A DNA stretch of 64,000 nt from assembly GCF_000959725.1 (NCBI RefSeq), contig NZ_CP009323.1, forward strand, positions 3,162,001-3,226,000, read 5' to 3'. This document shows positions 28,789 to 36,806 of this stretch, piece by piece. Source of the DNA: Burkholderia gladioli (GTDB lineage Bacteria; Pseudomonadota; Gammaproteobacteria; Burkholderiales; Burkholderiaceae). The position numbers and the translations under genes are program-made. Numbering within the stretch: position 1 is the stretch's first letter; each line of letters starts with the position of its first letter. Under the pieces are notes generated by a model. The model searched no databases and was not told where the DNA came from. It saw nothing but the letters and a program-made list of their open reading frames with translations.

Positions 28789-29070
28789 GGGGGCGGCTTC
28801 GGCGCGGCTTTGCCTCGCGCTTCCGTCTTGCGCTTTCGTCTTGCGCCGCTGCTTCGTGCTCCTGCCTTTCCGTCCCGCCAGCGCGACGCGCCTCGCCGCC
28901 GGCTTCCTGGCCGCATGCTGACCACCCGCTGACAAGCCGGCGACGCCCGCGCCGCGCGTGAGCGCTTGCCCAGGCGCGCGGCGCCTCGGTATTTTCCCTC
29001 GTGTTCCCGTCTCGCCCGCGGGCCGCCTCGCCCCGCAAGCCACGGCCGTCGCGGCTCGCGCGCCAAGCTC

Positions 29071-29096
29071 GAAAGAATTTTTATCTTTTGAATCAA
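29071..29096 (+). promoter_or_regulatory. Candidate LysR operator, copy 1
   Basis: The AT-rich sequence GAATTTTTATCTTTTGAA matches the promoter region of the divergent LysR/dehydratase genes at 31470-31492 in the pattern TTxTATxxTTTGAA. The 12-mer AGAATTTTTATC also recurs there in inverse orientation. It lies about 165 bases before the MFS start. Shared regulation is an inference. Confidence 0.45.
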
Positions 29097-29152
29097 TCGG
29101 TGCTTGCTTTCAGCGCGCCGGCCCGGCCATCACACTCCAGACCGACACGAGC

Positions 29153-29200
29153 CGCACCGCTGCACCGCTGCACCGCTGCACCGCTGCACCGCCGCGCCGC
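29153..29200. repeat. 8-bp tandem repeat TGCACCGC in the permease leader
   Basis: Four perfect head-to-tail copies of TGCACCGC occupy 29161-29192, flanked on each side by one degenerate copy. They lie 58-97 bases before the permease start codon. Perfect short repeats of this kind can change copy number by slippage and alter leader length. Confidence 0.8.
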
Positions 29201-29257
29201 GTGTCGCGCGCCCGGGCCCGCTCCGCGCCGCCACGACACAGAACCATGGAGACATCG

Positions 29258-30547
29258 ATGAATTTCCGCAGGTATCGTTATGTGGTCGCCGGCCTGCTGT
29301 TCGCCGCCGGCGCGATCAACTACATGGACCGCGCCGCGCTCGGCATCGTCGCGCCGCTGGTCGGCAAGTCGCTGGACCTCTCGCCCTCGCAGCTCGGCAT
29401 CGTGTTCAGCGTGTTCTTCGTCGGCTACTCGATCTTCTCCTTCCTCGGCGGTTACCTGTCGGACAAGTGGGGCACGCGGCGCGTGTTCACCTGGGCGATG
29501 GCCGTCTGGTCGCTGTTCTGCGCGCTGACGGCGGCTGCCACCGGCTTCGTCTCGCTGCTGGTCTACCGCGTGCTGTTCGGCATCGGCGAAGGGCCGATGA
29601 GCTCGAACACCAATCGCACCATCTCGAACTGGTTCCCGCGCCACGAGGCGGCCACCATGATCGGCTTCACCTTCTCGGGGCAGACGCTCGGCAACGCGAT
29701 CGCCGGGCCGGTGATCGGGCTGGTCGCGCTGGCTTTCGGCTGGCGCATCTCCTTCGTGGTGATCGGCGTGCTCGGGCTGGTGTGGATCGCCTGCTGGCGC
29801 TGGCTGGTGACCGAGAAGCCGGCCGCCAACCGGCGCGTGGGCGACGACGAGCGGCGCCTGATCGAGGACAGCCGCGCCAGCGCCGAGGTGCGCAATGCCG
29901 AGCCGGCCGGCACCACGCTGGGCAGCTACCTGCGCAGGCCCAGCACGCTCGCGCTCGGCGCCGGGCTGTTCGCGGTCAACTACACGCAGTACGTGTTCAT
30001 CTCCTGGCTGCCGAGCTACCTGACCACCGAGCGGCACCTGGACCTCAAGTCGATGAGCCTGGTCTCGTCGATCCCCTGGATTTGCGGCGCAATCGGCTAT
30101 TTCGGCGGCGGCCTGGTGGGCGACTTCATCTACCGCCTGATGGACGACCCGATCCTCGCGCGCAAGCTGGTGGCCACCATCCCGCTCGCGCTGTCGGGCG
30201 TGGCGGTGCTGCTGATCACCTCGGCCAGCTCGCTGGTCACGGCCGTGGCGCTGATCGGCGCGGCGCTCCTGTTCCTGACCGGTTCCTGCCAGTCGATCTG
30301 GGCGATCCAGCACGAGATCCTGCCGCTGCACCGGCAAGGCGGGGTGGGCGGCTTCATCCACTTCCTGAGCAACCTGTCGGGCATCGTCGGGCCCGCGCTG
30401 ACCGGCTTCCTGATCCAGTACTTCGGCGGCTACAGCAGCGCCTTCCTGTTCGGAGCCCTGATCGATTTCGTAGGCGCGCTGGCGATGGTGCTCTGCATCC
30501 GCAACGTGATGTCGATGCGCGTCGCGCACGCGCATTCGGTGGAGTGA
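29258..30547 (+). CDS. MFS transporter, anion:cation symporter type (sugar-acid permease)
   Basis: A 429-residue permease of the ACS family, which includes glucarate, galactarate, galactonate and hexuronate transporters. Typical text is AAGAINYMDRAALGIVAPLV in helix 1, YLSDKWGTRRVFTWAMAVWS (motif A) and RVLFGIGEGPMSSNTNR. GGAG six bases ahead supports the ATG at 29258 rather than the one at 29246. The gene lies upstream of a LysR regulator and an aldarate/uronate enzyme operon, so a sugar acid is the probable cargo. Its promoter region shares a motif with that of the enzyme operon. Confidence 0.9.
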   Translation: MNFRRYRYVVAGLLFAAGAINYMDRAALGIVAPLVGKSLDLSPSQLGIVFSVFFVGYSIFSFLGGYLSDKWGTRRVFTWAMAVWSLFCALTAAATGFVSLLVYRVLFGIGEGPMSSNTNRTISNWFPRHEAATMIGFTFSGQTLGNAIAGPVIGLVALAFGWRISFVVIGVLGLVWIACWRWLVTEKPAANRRVGDDERRLIEDSRASAEVRNAEPAGTTLGSYLRRPSTLALGAGLFAVNYTQYVFISWLPSYLTTERHLDLKSMSLVSSIPWICGAIGYFGGGLVGDFIYRLMDDPILARKLVATIPLALSGVAVLLITSASSLVTAVALIGAALLFLTGSCQSIWAIQHEILPLHRQGGVGGFIHFLSNLSGIVGPALTGFLIQYFGGYSSAFLFGALIDFVGALAMVLCIRNVMSMRVAHAHSVE

Positions 30548-30592
30548 GGGCAAGCGCGACGGCCCACCCGCGCTCGACCGGCCTCGCCGGTT

Positions 30593-31468
30593 TCAGTCGG
30601 TCGAGCGTTCGGCGGCCACGCCGAGAAAGGCCTGCACCAGCCGCACGCGTGCCGAGGAGCGGTTCCAGATCAGCCCGACCTGACGCTTCATGAATGCGTG
30701 CGGCAGCGACCACTTCGCCAGCGATAGCTCGGTCAGCGGCCGCAGGTTCCAGTCCGGCACCAGCGAGACGCCAAGCTTGCGATCGACCAGCGCGGCGATC
30801 GCCGCCAGCCCGTCGAGCTCACAGCGCTGGTTGGTATGGATGCCGTGCTGGCGCAGGTAGCTGTCGGCGAGCTGGCCGCCCACCACGTTGCGGTCGTAGC
30901 GGATAAAGGGCTCGCTGCGCAGCGTGCGATGCGGATCGGTGACGCGCATCGCCGCCGGCGTGAGCAGCACCAGCGCTTCCTCGCGGAAGGTGTGCCAGTC
31001 GCAGTTCTTGGGGATGTTGAACAGCGGATGCGCGACCAGGGCCGCGTCGAGGTCGCCGTTGACCACCTTGCGATAGAGGTCGAGCGAGGTGCCCGGCTCC
31101 AGGTAGAAATCGATGCCGGGGTGGCGCGCCAGCAGCTCGGCCAGCACGCCGGGGATGAAGGCCGTCATCATGGTGGCCATCCCGCCGAGCCTGAGCTGCC
31201 CGGCCAGCGAGGCGCTGTCGGCGAGGTCCGACTTCAGGTCGCGGATGTCGTGGAGGATCGCGCGCGAGCGTTCCAGGATCCGCTCGCCGGCCTCGGTGGT
31301 GGCCACCGTGCGGCCCGAGCGGCGCACCAGTTGCGCGCCCAGCTCCTGCTCCAGCATCTTGACCCGCTGCGCCACCGCGGCCGGCGTCAGGTCGAGGCGC
31401 CGTGCGGCTTCGGCGATCGAGCCGAGTTCGACCACATAGACGAAGCTCTGCAGGTAGCGGGAGTCCAT
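30593..31468 (-). CDS. LysR family regulator of the sugar-acid island
   Basis: A 291-residue LysR-type protein with its winged helix at the N-terminus (MDSRYLQSFVYVVELGSIAE, RRLDLTPAAVAQRVKMLEQ) and a ligand-binding domain from about residue 90. It is transcribed away from the dehydratase operon, with 130 bases between the start codons, and converges on the MFS permease gene. That position makes it the natural regulator of both. Regulators such as GguR play this role in aldarate/uronate loci of other proteobacteria; orthology to GguR was not shown. Confidence 0.9.
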   Translation of the reverse strand: MDSRYLQSFVYVVELGSIAEAARRLDLTPAAVAQRVKMLEQELGAQLVRRSGRTVATTEAGERILERSRAILHDIRDLKSDLADSASLAGQLRLGGMATMMTAFIPGVLAELLARHPGIDFYLEPGTSLDLYRKVVNGDLDAALVAHPLFNIPKNCDWHTFREEALVLLTPAAMRVTDPHRTLRSEPFIRYDRNVVGGQLADSYLRQHGIHTNQRCELDGLAAIAALVDRKLGVSLVPDWNLRPLTELSLAKWSLPHAFMKRQVGLIWNRSSARVRLVQAFLGVAAERSTD

Positions 31469-31469
31469 C

Positions 31470-31492
31470 GATAAAAATTCTATGCTTTGAAG
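31470..31492. promoter_or_regulatory. Candidate LysR operator, copy 2
   Basis: GATAAAAATTCTATGCTTTGAAG starts two bases beyond the regulator's start codon in the divergent promoter region. It shares TTxTATxxTTTGAA with the site near 29080 before the MFS permease. Autoregulation and activation of the dehydratase operon from this site are inferred. Confidence 0.45.
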
Positions 31493-31598
31493 AAGCCAGA
31501 GGATACTTCCTTTGACTATCGGCCGCCATCACACTAACCCTCATGACATTAACCCTGATAGGCGGCCATTCCAGACCGCCTTCGACGGAGGAGACGAG

Positions 31599-32723
31599 AT
31601 GCCGGTGATCGAATCGATCGAGGTGTGCGCGGCGGCCGTGCCGCTGGACCGCGTGACCTCATTTGCCACTCGAACCGTCGCGGTTCGCCACTATGGCCTG
31701 GTGAAGGTCCGCTCGACCGATGGCGTCGAGGGGATCGGCTTCTGCTATGTCGGCAGCGCGGCGGGGGGCCTGCTTAGCGCGGCCGTCGAGCAACTGCTCG
31801 CGCCGCTTCTGATCGGCAAGGATTCCTATGCGAGCGAGGGGCTCTGGCAGGCGATGTACAACGAGGCGCTGCTGCAGGGCCGCGCCGGCACCGTGATGCG
31901 GGCGATCAGCATCCTCGACACGGCGCTGTGGGACCTCAATGCGCGCACCCACGGTTTGCCGCTGCACAAGTACCTCGGCGCCAACCAGCTCGACACCGTG
32001 CCGGCCTACGCGAGCGGCGGCTACTACCTGGAGGGCAAGACGCCTGGCCATCTCGGCGAGGAAATGGCCGCCTATGTCGAGGCCGGGTTCCGCGCCGTGA
32101 AGATGAAGTGCGGGCGGCTCTCGCCGCGCGAGGAAGAGGCGCGGGTGCGGACCGCGCGCGAGGCGATCGGCCCCGACGTCGAGCTGATGCTCGACATCAA
32201 CAACGGCTGGACCGACGTGCCCCAGGCGCTGCAGTACCTGAACCGCCTCGAGCCCTACGACCCGTACTTCGTCGAGGAGCCGTTCTCGCCCGACGACATC
32301 GACAACCACGCGCGCCTGGCCGTCGCCACGCGGATCCCGGTGGTGACCGGCGAGATCGGCTACGGACGCTGGTACCACAAGGCCCTGCTGGAGGCGGGCG
32401 CGGCCGCGATCCTGCAGACCGACGCGGCCGTGTGCGGCGGCATCAGCGAATGGCGGCGCATCGCGGCCACCGCGGCCAGCCATGGCGTGCAGATGTGCCC
32501 GCACTGGTTCCACGACCTGCACGCGCCGCTGGTGGCGGCCACGCCGAACGCGCGCTACGTGGAGTTCTTCCCCGACGACCAGGTGCTGAACTTCCGCCGT
32601 CTGGTGGATACCCAGCTCACGCAGCGCGACGGCCGCGTAATCCTGCACCAGACGCCGGGGCTCGGCTTCGGCTTCGACGAGCGCGAGGTCGCGAAATACG
32701 GGCGCTGGACGCGGATTCACTGA
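31599..32723 (+). CDS. Mandelate racemase/muconate lactonizing (enolase superfamily) enzyme, probable sugar-acid dehydratase
   Basis: A 374-residue enolase-superfamily enzyme that abstracts an alpha proton of a carboxylate held by Mg2+. Visible catalytic elements are Lys168-x-Lys170 in AVKMKCG, metal ligands Asp199, Glu226 and Glu252, and a possible general acid/base at His302 in CPHWF. Members act as sugar-acid dehydratases, racemases or lactone cycloisomerases. The neighbours (uronate dehydrogenase, GarD-type dehydratase, lactonase) point to an aldarate or its lactone. A GGAGGAG leader fixes the ATG at 31599. It heads a five-gene operon. Confidence 0.88.
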   Translation: MPVIESIEVCAAAVPLDRVTSFATRTVAVRHYGLVKVRSTDGVEGIGFCYVGSAAGGLLSAAVEQLLAPLLIGKDSYASEGLWQAMYNEALLQGRAGTVMRAISILDTALWDLNARTHGLPLHKYLGANQLDTVPAYASGGYYLEGKTPGHLGEEMAAYVEAGFRAVKMKCGRLSPREEEARVRTAREAIGPDVELMLDINNGWTDVPQALQYLNRLEPYDPYFVEEPFSPDDIDNHARLAVATRIPVVTGEIGYGRWYHKALLEAGAAAILQTDAAVCGGISEWRRIAATAASHGVQMCPHWFHDLHAPLVAATPNARYVEFFPDDQVLNFRRLVDTQLTQRDGRVILHQTPGLGFGFDEREVAKYGRWTRIH

Positions 32724-32772
32724 ACCTTCGCCAAGCACGCTGCGAACCCAATCCTCGCCATCGATCCAGACC

Positions 32773-34320
32773 ATGATTTCCACCTCGGGCAAGACCGTGG
32801 CCGGCCCCGTGATCCGGCTGCATCCCGACGACAATGTCGTCATCGCGCGGATCGACATCGGCATCGGCACGCCGCTGCCGATCGGCGACGTGGCCTGCCG
32901 CAGCCAGGTGCCGGCAGGCTACAAGATCGCCGCGCGCAGCATTCGCGAGGGCGAGCCGATCCGCAAGTACAACGTGGTGATCGGCTTCGCGGCCGGCGAG
33001 ATCGCGGCCGGCACCCTGGTGCACAGCCACAACCTGACGTTTCGCGAGTTCGATCGCGACTATGCCTTCGGCGCCGACTACCGCGCCGTCGAGCCGGTGC
33101 CCGAGGCCGAGCGCGCCAGCTTCATGGGCATCGTGCGCGAGAACGGCGAGGTCGGCACGCGCAACTACATCGGCGTGCTGGCCACCGTCAATTGCTCGGC
33201 CACCGTGGCGCACCGGATCGCCGCGCACTTCACGCCGGAGCGGCTGGCCGACTACCCGAACGTGGATGGCGTGGTGGCCTTCACGCACGGCATCGGCTGC
33301 GGCATGGAGATGAGCGGCGAGCCGATGGCCCTGCTCAGGCGCACCATGGCCGGTTATGCACGCCACGCCAACCTGGCCGCGGCCGTGATCGTCGGGCTCG
33401 GTTGCGAGCGCAACCAGCTCGGCGGCCTGCTGGAGCAGGAAGGCCTGCAGCCGAACGCGCGCCTGCATACCTTCGTGATGCAGGAGAACGGCGGCACGCG
33501 CGCCACCATCGAATCGGGCATCGCGGCCGTGGCGGCGCTGCTGCCGGAGGCGAACCGTGTCGCGCGCACGGCGGTGCCGGCCAGCGAGCTGCGCGTCGGC
33601 CTGCAATGCGGCGGCTCGGACGGGTTTTCCTCGATCACGGCCAACCCGGCGCTGGGCGCCGCGGTCGACCTGCTGGCGAGGCACGGCGGCACCGCGATCC
33701 TGTCCGAGACGCCCGAGATCTACGGCGTCGAGCACACGCTCACGCGCCGCGCGGTGAGCCGCGAGGTGGGCGAGCAACTGGTGGAGCGGATCCGCTGGTG
33801 GAAGGACAGTTATTCGGTGGGCCGCGACGTGCAGATCAACGGCAAGGTCAGCCCCGGCAACCAGGTCGGCGGTCTCGCCAATATCTTCGAGAAGTCGATC
33901 GGCTCCTCGATGAAGGGCGGCACCGGCCCCTTGATGGCGGTCTATCGCTATGCCGAGCCGGTCCGCGCGCGCGGCCTGGTGTTCATGGACACGCCGGGTT
34001 TCGATCCGGTCTCGGCCACCGGGCAGATCGCCGGCGGCGCGAACCTGATCGCCTTCACCACCGGGCGCGGCTCGATGTTCGGCGCGAAACCGGTGCCCTC
34101 GCTGAAGCTGGCCACCAATACGCCGATGTACCGGCGGCTGCAGGAGGACATGGACCTCAATTGCGGCGGCATCCTCGACGGCACGGCCACCATCGAGAGC
34201 TGCGCGCGCGAGATCTTCGACGCGCTGCTGGCGACCGCCTCCGGGCAGCGCACGCGCAGCGAGACCCTGGGCCTGGGCGACCACGAGTTCGTGCCCTGGC
34301 AGATCGGCATCATGAGCTGA
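32773..34320 (+). CDS. UxaA/GarD family dehydratase (altronate/galactarate type)
   Basis: The 515-residue protein has an N-terminal SAF domain (about 15-95: PDDNVVIARIDIGIGTPL, GYKIAARSIREGEPI) followed by the UxaA/GarD catalytic part (ENGEVGTRNYIGVLATVNCS, THGIGCGMEMSG, GLGCERNQLGG, LQCGGSDGFSSITANPALG). Conserved Cys residues suggest a metal centre. Family members dehydrate galactarate to 5-keto-4-deoxyglucarate or altronate to 2-keto-3-deoxygluconate. With uronate dehydrogenase 14 bases downstream, galactarate or glucarate is the more likely substrate; that choice is an inference. Confidence 0.88.
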   Translation: MISTSGKTVAGPVIRLHPDDNVVIARIDIGIGTPLPIGDVACRSQVPAGYKIAARSIREGEPIRKYNVVIGFAAGEIAAGTLVHSHNLTFREFDRDYAFGADYRAVEPVPEAERASFMGIVRENGEVGTRNYIGVLATVNCSATVAHRIAAHFTPERLADYPNVDGVVAFTHGIGCGMEMSGEPMALLRRTMAGYARHANLAAAVIVGLGCERNQLGGLLEQEGLQPNARLHTFVMQENGGTRATIESGIAAVAALLPEANRVARTAVPASELRVGLQCGGSDGFSSITANPALGAAVDLLARHGGTAILSETPEIYGVEHTLTRRAVSREVGEQLVERIRWWKDSYSVGRDVQINGKVSPGNQVGGLANIFEKSIGSSMKGGTGPLMAVYRYAEPVRARGLVFMDTPGFDPVSATGQIAGGANLIAFTTGRGSMFGAKPVPSLKLATNTPMYRRLQEDMDLNCGGILDGTATIESCAREIFDALLATASGQRTRSETLGLGDHEFVPWQIGIMS

Positions 34321-34333
34321 GAGGAACGGGAAC

Positions 34334-35143
34334 ATGAGCAAGGTATTGATCACGGGCGCGGCGGGGCAGATCGGCCGCGTGCTGCGCGAGGGACTGCGCG
34401 GAGCCTATCCGCTGCTGCGGCTGGCCGATATCGCCGTGCAGCAGCCGGCGCGCGAGGGCGAGCAGGTCGTCACGGTCGACATCAACGATCCCGATGCGCT
34501 GCTGCGCGCGATGGACGGCATCGACTGCGTGGTGCACCTGGCGGGCATTCCCGACGAGGATAGCTGGGAGCGGATCCGCCGCATGAACATCGAGGGCTGC
34601 TACAACGTGTTCGAGGCGGCGCGGCTGGCCGGCGTGAAGCGCGTGATCTTCGCGAGCTCGAACCACGCGGTGGGTTTCCATCGGCGCGATCGCATGATCG
34701 ACGACCAGGTCCAGCCGCGGCCCGACAGCCGCTACGGCGTGTCCAAGGTGTTCGGCGAGGCGCTCGGGCGCCTCTATGCCGACAAGCACGGGCTCTCGGT
34801 GGCCTGCCTGCGGATCGGCTCGTTCCGCCCCGACGACCGGCCCAGCGCGCCGCGCCATCTCTACACCTGGATCAGCCATCGCGACACGGTGCAACTGGTG
34901 CGCCGCGCGATCGACCATCCGGATTATCACTTCGTGGTCGTGTATGGCGTGTCGGACAACGCGCGCAACCGCTGGGACAACGCCAATGCGCGCTGGCTCG
35001 GCTACCGGCCCGAGGACGATGCCGAGCGCCACGCGGCCGGGATTCTCGCCGGCTCGGCCGCCGAGGACGAACTCGAGGCGCTGTTCCATGGCGGCTTCGG
35101 CTGCCGCGTCGAGTACACGGGCGATCCCGACCGGGTCGATTGA
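34334..35143 (+). CDS. udh: Uronate dehydrogenase (NAD-dependent, extended SDR)
   Basis: A 269-residue short-chain dehydrogenase that oxidises galacturonate or glucuronate at C1 to the aldaro-lactone with NAD+. The dinucleotide motif is GAAGQIG (8-14), Ser108-Ser-Asn-His111 precedes the active site, and Tyr134-x3-Lys138 lies in SRYGVSKVFGE. The ASSNHAVGF segment is characteristic of Udh. It lies 14 bases after the dehydratase gene and is followed by an SDR and an RraA-type gene. The aldaro-lactone it produces would need a lactonase, and one is encoded nearby on the other strand. Confidence 0.85.
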   Translation: MSKVLITGAAGQIGRVLREGLRGAYPLLRLADIAVQQPAREGEQVVTVDINDPDALLRAMDGIDCVVHLAGIPDEDSWERIRRMNIEGCYNVFEAARLAGVKRVIFASSNHAVGFHRRDRMIDDQVQPRPDSRYGVSKVFGEALGRLYADKHGLSVACLRIGSFRPDDRPSAPRHLYTWISHRDTVQLVRRAIDHPDYHFVVVYGVSDNARNRWDNANARWLGYRPEDDAERHAAGILAGSAAEDELEALFHGGFGCRVEYTGDPDRVD

Positions 35144-35209
35144 GCCGGCGGCGCGGCAGGCATCTTTGTTATCCACCACATGGCCCGAGGGCCGGGAGAA
35201 CGCAAGCAC

Positions 35210-35995
35210 ATGGATCTGGGTTTGAACACGAAGACCGCGCTCGTGATGGGCGGCGGCGGCGGCCTCGGCCGCGCGATCGCGACGGCGCTGGCCGGGGAAG
35301 GCGCCAGGCTGGTGCTGGCCGATCTCGACGAGGCGGCCTTGCAGGCATCGAAGCAGGCGGTCGAGGCGATGGGCGCCGAGGTGCTCGCGCTGCACTGGGA
35401 CCTGTCCGACCTGGCCTCGATCGAGCGCCACGTGGCGGCGATCGAGGCGCGCTTCGGCGGCGTCGACGTGCTCGTCAACAATACCGGCGGCCCGCCGCCG
35501 ACGCCGGCCTCGGGCCAGCCGAGCGATGCCTGGCGCAAGTATTTCGAGTCGATGGTGCTGTCGGTGATCGCGATCACCGATCGGGTGCTGCCCGGCATGC
35601 GCGAGCGCCGCTGGGGCCGCGTGATCACCAGCGCCTCCTCGGGCGTGATCGCGCCGATCCCGAACCTCGGCATGTCCAATGCGCTGCGCGCCTCGCTGCT
35701 GGGCTGGTCGAAGACGCTGGCGCGCGAGGTCGCGCGCGACGGCATCACGGCCAATATCGTGGTGCCGGGGCGCATCGCCACCGACCGGATCCGCTTCCTC
35801 GACGAGGCCAAGGCGCGCCGCGAAGGGCGGCCGGTGGAGCAGGTGAGCGCCGAGAGCACCGCCTCGATTCCGCTGGGCCGCTACGGCGAGCCGGCCGAGT
35901 ACGCCGACGTCGTCACCTTCCTGGCCAGCACGCGCGCGGCCTATGTGACGGGCTCGGTGGTGCGCATCGACGGCGGCCTGGTCGCCAGCATCTGA
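35210..35995 (+). CDS. SDR family oxidoreductase with non-canonical active site
   Basis: A 261-residue Rossmann-fold protein with a Gly-rich nucleotide motif (GGGGGLG, 14-20), NNTGG in place of NNAG, and the C-terminal IDGG signature. Where classical SDRs have Tyr-x3-Lys, this one reads Met155-Ser-Asn-Ala-Leu159, so the catalytic Tyr and Lys are missing. A subgroup of BKR-like SDRs with such imperfect motifs is known, and its activity is undefined. It is inside the aldarate operon. It could reduce a semialdehyde formed by the aldolase, or have a non-redox role. The start at 35210 is preferred over 35180 by homology; the ribosome-binding site is weak. Confidence 0.82.
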   Translation: MDLGLNTKTALVMGGGGGLGRAIATALAGEGARLVLADLDEAALQASKQAVEAMGAEVLALHWDLSDLASIERHVAAIEARFGGVDVLVNNTGGPPPTPASGQPSDAWRKYFESMVLSVIAITDRVLPGMRERRWGRVITSASSGVIAPIPNLGMSNALRASLLGWSKTLAREVARDGITANIVVPGRIATDRIRFLDEAKARREGRPVEQVSAESTASIPLGRYGEPAEYADVVTFLASTRAAYVTGSVVRIDGGLVASI

Positions 35996-36064
35996 GTCCC
36001 GATTCCCGATCGAACCCGGGGCCGCGCGTCGCGAGACGGCGCGGCCTCGCTGCAAGGAGCTGCC

Positions 36065-36769
36065 ATGGCAGACGAGCAAGGCATCATCGACACGCTGTCG
36101 TCCGTGACGACCGCCACCCTCACCACCCTGTTGCTGAAGAAGGGCCTGCGCAATGTCTGGATCCGCGGCGCGCAGCCCTTGCGCGAGGGCCAGCCGCGCC
36201 TGGTCGGCCGTGCCTTCACGCTGCGTTTCGTGCCGGCGCGCGAGGATCTCGCCACGCCGGAATCCTGGTCCTCGCCGCGCTCGACGCGCGCGGCGATCGA
36301 GGCCATGCCGGGCGGCTGCATCGCGGTGGTCGACGCGATGGGGATCCGCGACGCCGGCATTTTCGGCGACATCCTTTGTCAGCGCATGCAGCAGCGCGGC
36401 GTGGCCGCGCTGATCACCGACGGCGTGGTGCGCGACGTGGCCGGCGTGCTCGACACGCAACTGCCGGTGTGGTGCAGCGGCGTGGCGGCGCCGCCCTCGG
36501 TGGCGGGCCTAACCTTCGTGAACTGGCAGGAGCCGATCGGTTGCGGCGGCGTGGCCGTGTTCCCGAACGACCTGATCGTCGTCGATGCCGACGGCGCGGT
36601 AGTTATCCCGGCCGCGCTGGTCGACGAGATCACGGCGGCCGCGGTGGAGCAGGAGCGGCTGGAAGGCTGGATCATCGAGCAGGTGCGCAACGGCGCCTCG
36701 CTGCCGGGGCTTTATCCGCCCAACGAGGAGAACAAGGCGCGCTACGAGGCTTACAAGCGCGGCCTGTGA
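36065..36769 (+). CDS. RraA-type aldolase (4-hydroxy-4-methyl-2-oxoglutarate/CHA aldolase family)
   Basis: A 234-residue protein of the RraA/HMG-aldolase fold. The family's metal and substrate motif is present as Gly101-Asp (GDILCQRM) and, about 20 residues later, Arg123-Asp124 (TDGVVRDVAG). Such class II pyruvate aldolases split 2-oxo acids with a 4-hydroxy group to pyruvate and an oxo acid. In this operon a likely substrate is 5-keto-4-deoxyglucarate, which would yield pyruvate and tartronate semialdehyde; no GarL/HpaI-type aldolase is present in the cluster. It is the last operon gene. Some members are only regulators of RNase E, but the added aldolase-type residues argue for an enzyme. 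Confidence 0.83.
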   Translation: MADEQGIIDTLSSVTTATLTTLLLKKGLRNVWIRGAQPLREGQPRLVGRAFTLRFVPAREDLATPESWSSPRSTRAAIEAMPGGCIAVVDAMGIRDAGIFGDILCQRMQQRGVAALITDGVVRDVAGVLDTQLPVWCSGVAAPPSVAGLTFVNWQEPIGCGGVAVFPNDLIVVDADGAVVIPAALVDEITAAAVEQERLEGWIIEQVRNGASLPGLYPPNEENKARYEAYKRGL

Positions 36770-36806
36770 GCCCGCGCCGGCCCGCCCCGCCCCTTGCTCG
36801 CTTGCG

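Larger units (their letters stand above)
28789..29257 (+). other. Long leader region before the sugar-acid permease
   Basis: A gene-free stretch of about 470 bases. It contains a doubled 13-mer (TTCCGTCTTGCGC/TTTCGTCTTGCGC at 28821-28846), an AT-rich patch at 29071-29100 that shares a motif with the LysR/dehydratase promoter further on, and an 8-bp tandem repeat at 29161. No coding sequence with a plausible start was seen. Confidence 0.4.

Noticed and set aside
26239..29043. Long minus-strand frame across YhcG 3' end, the MFS gene and the AraC gene
   Set aside because: It covers three genes of different orientation; the MFS protein is in another frame with correct start and motifs.
29246..29257. 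Earlier ATG for the sugar-acid permease
   Set aside because: It overlaps the GGAG that serves the ATG at 29258, and the conserved protein starts at the later codon.
35180..35209. Upstream ATG extending the SDR by ten residues
   Set aside because: The added residues are unconserved and there is no ribosome-binding site before that ATG.
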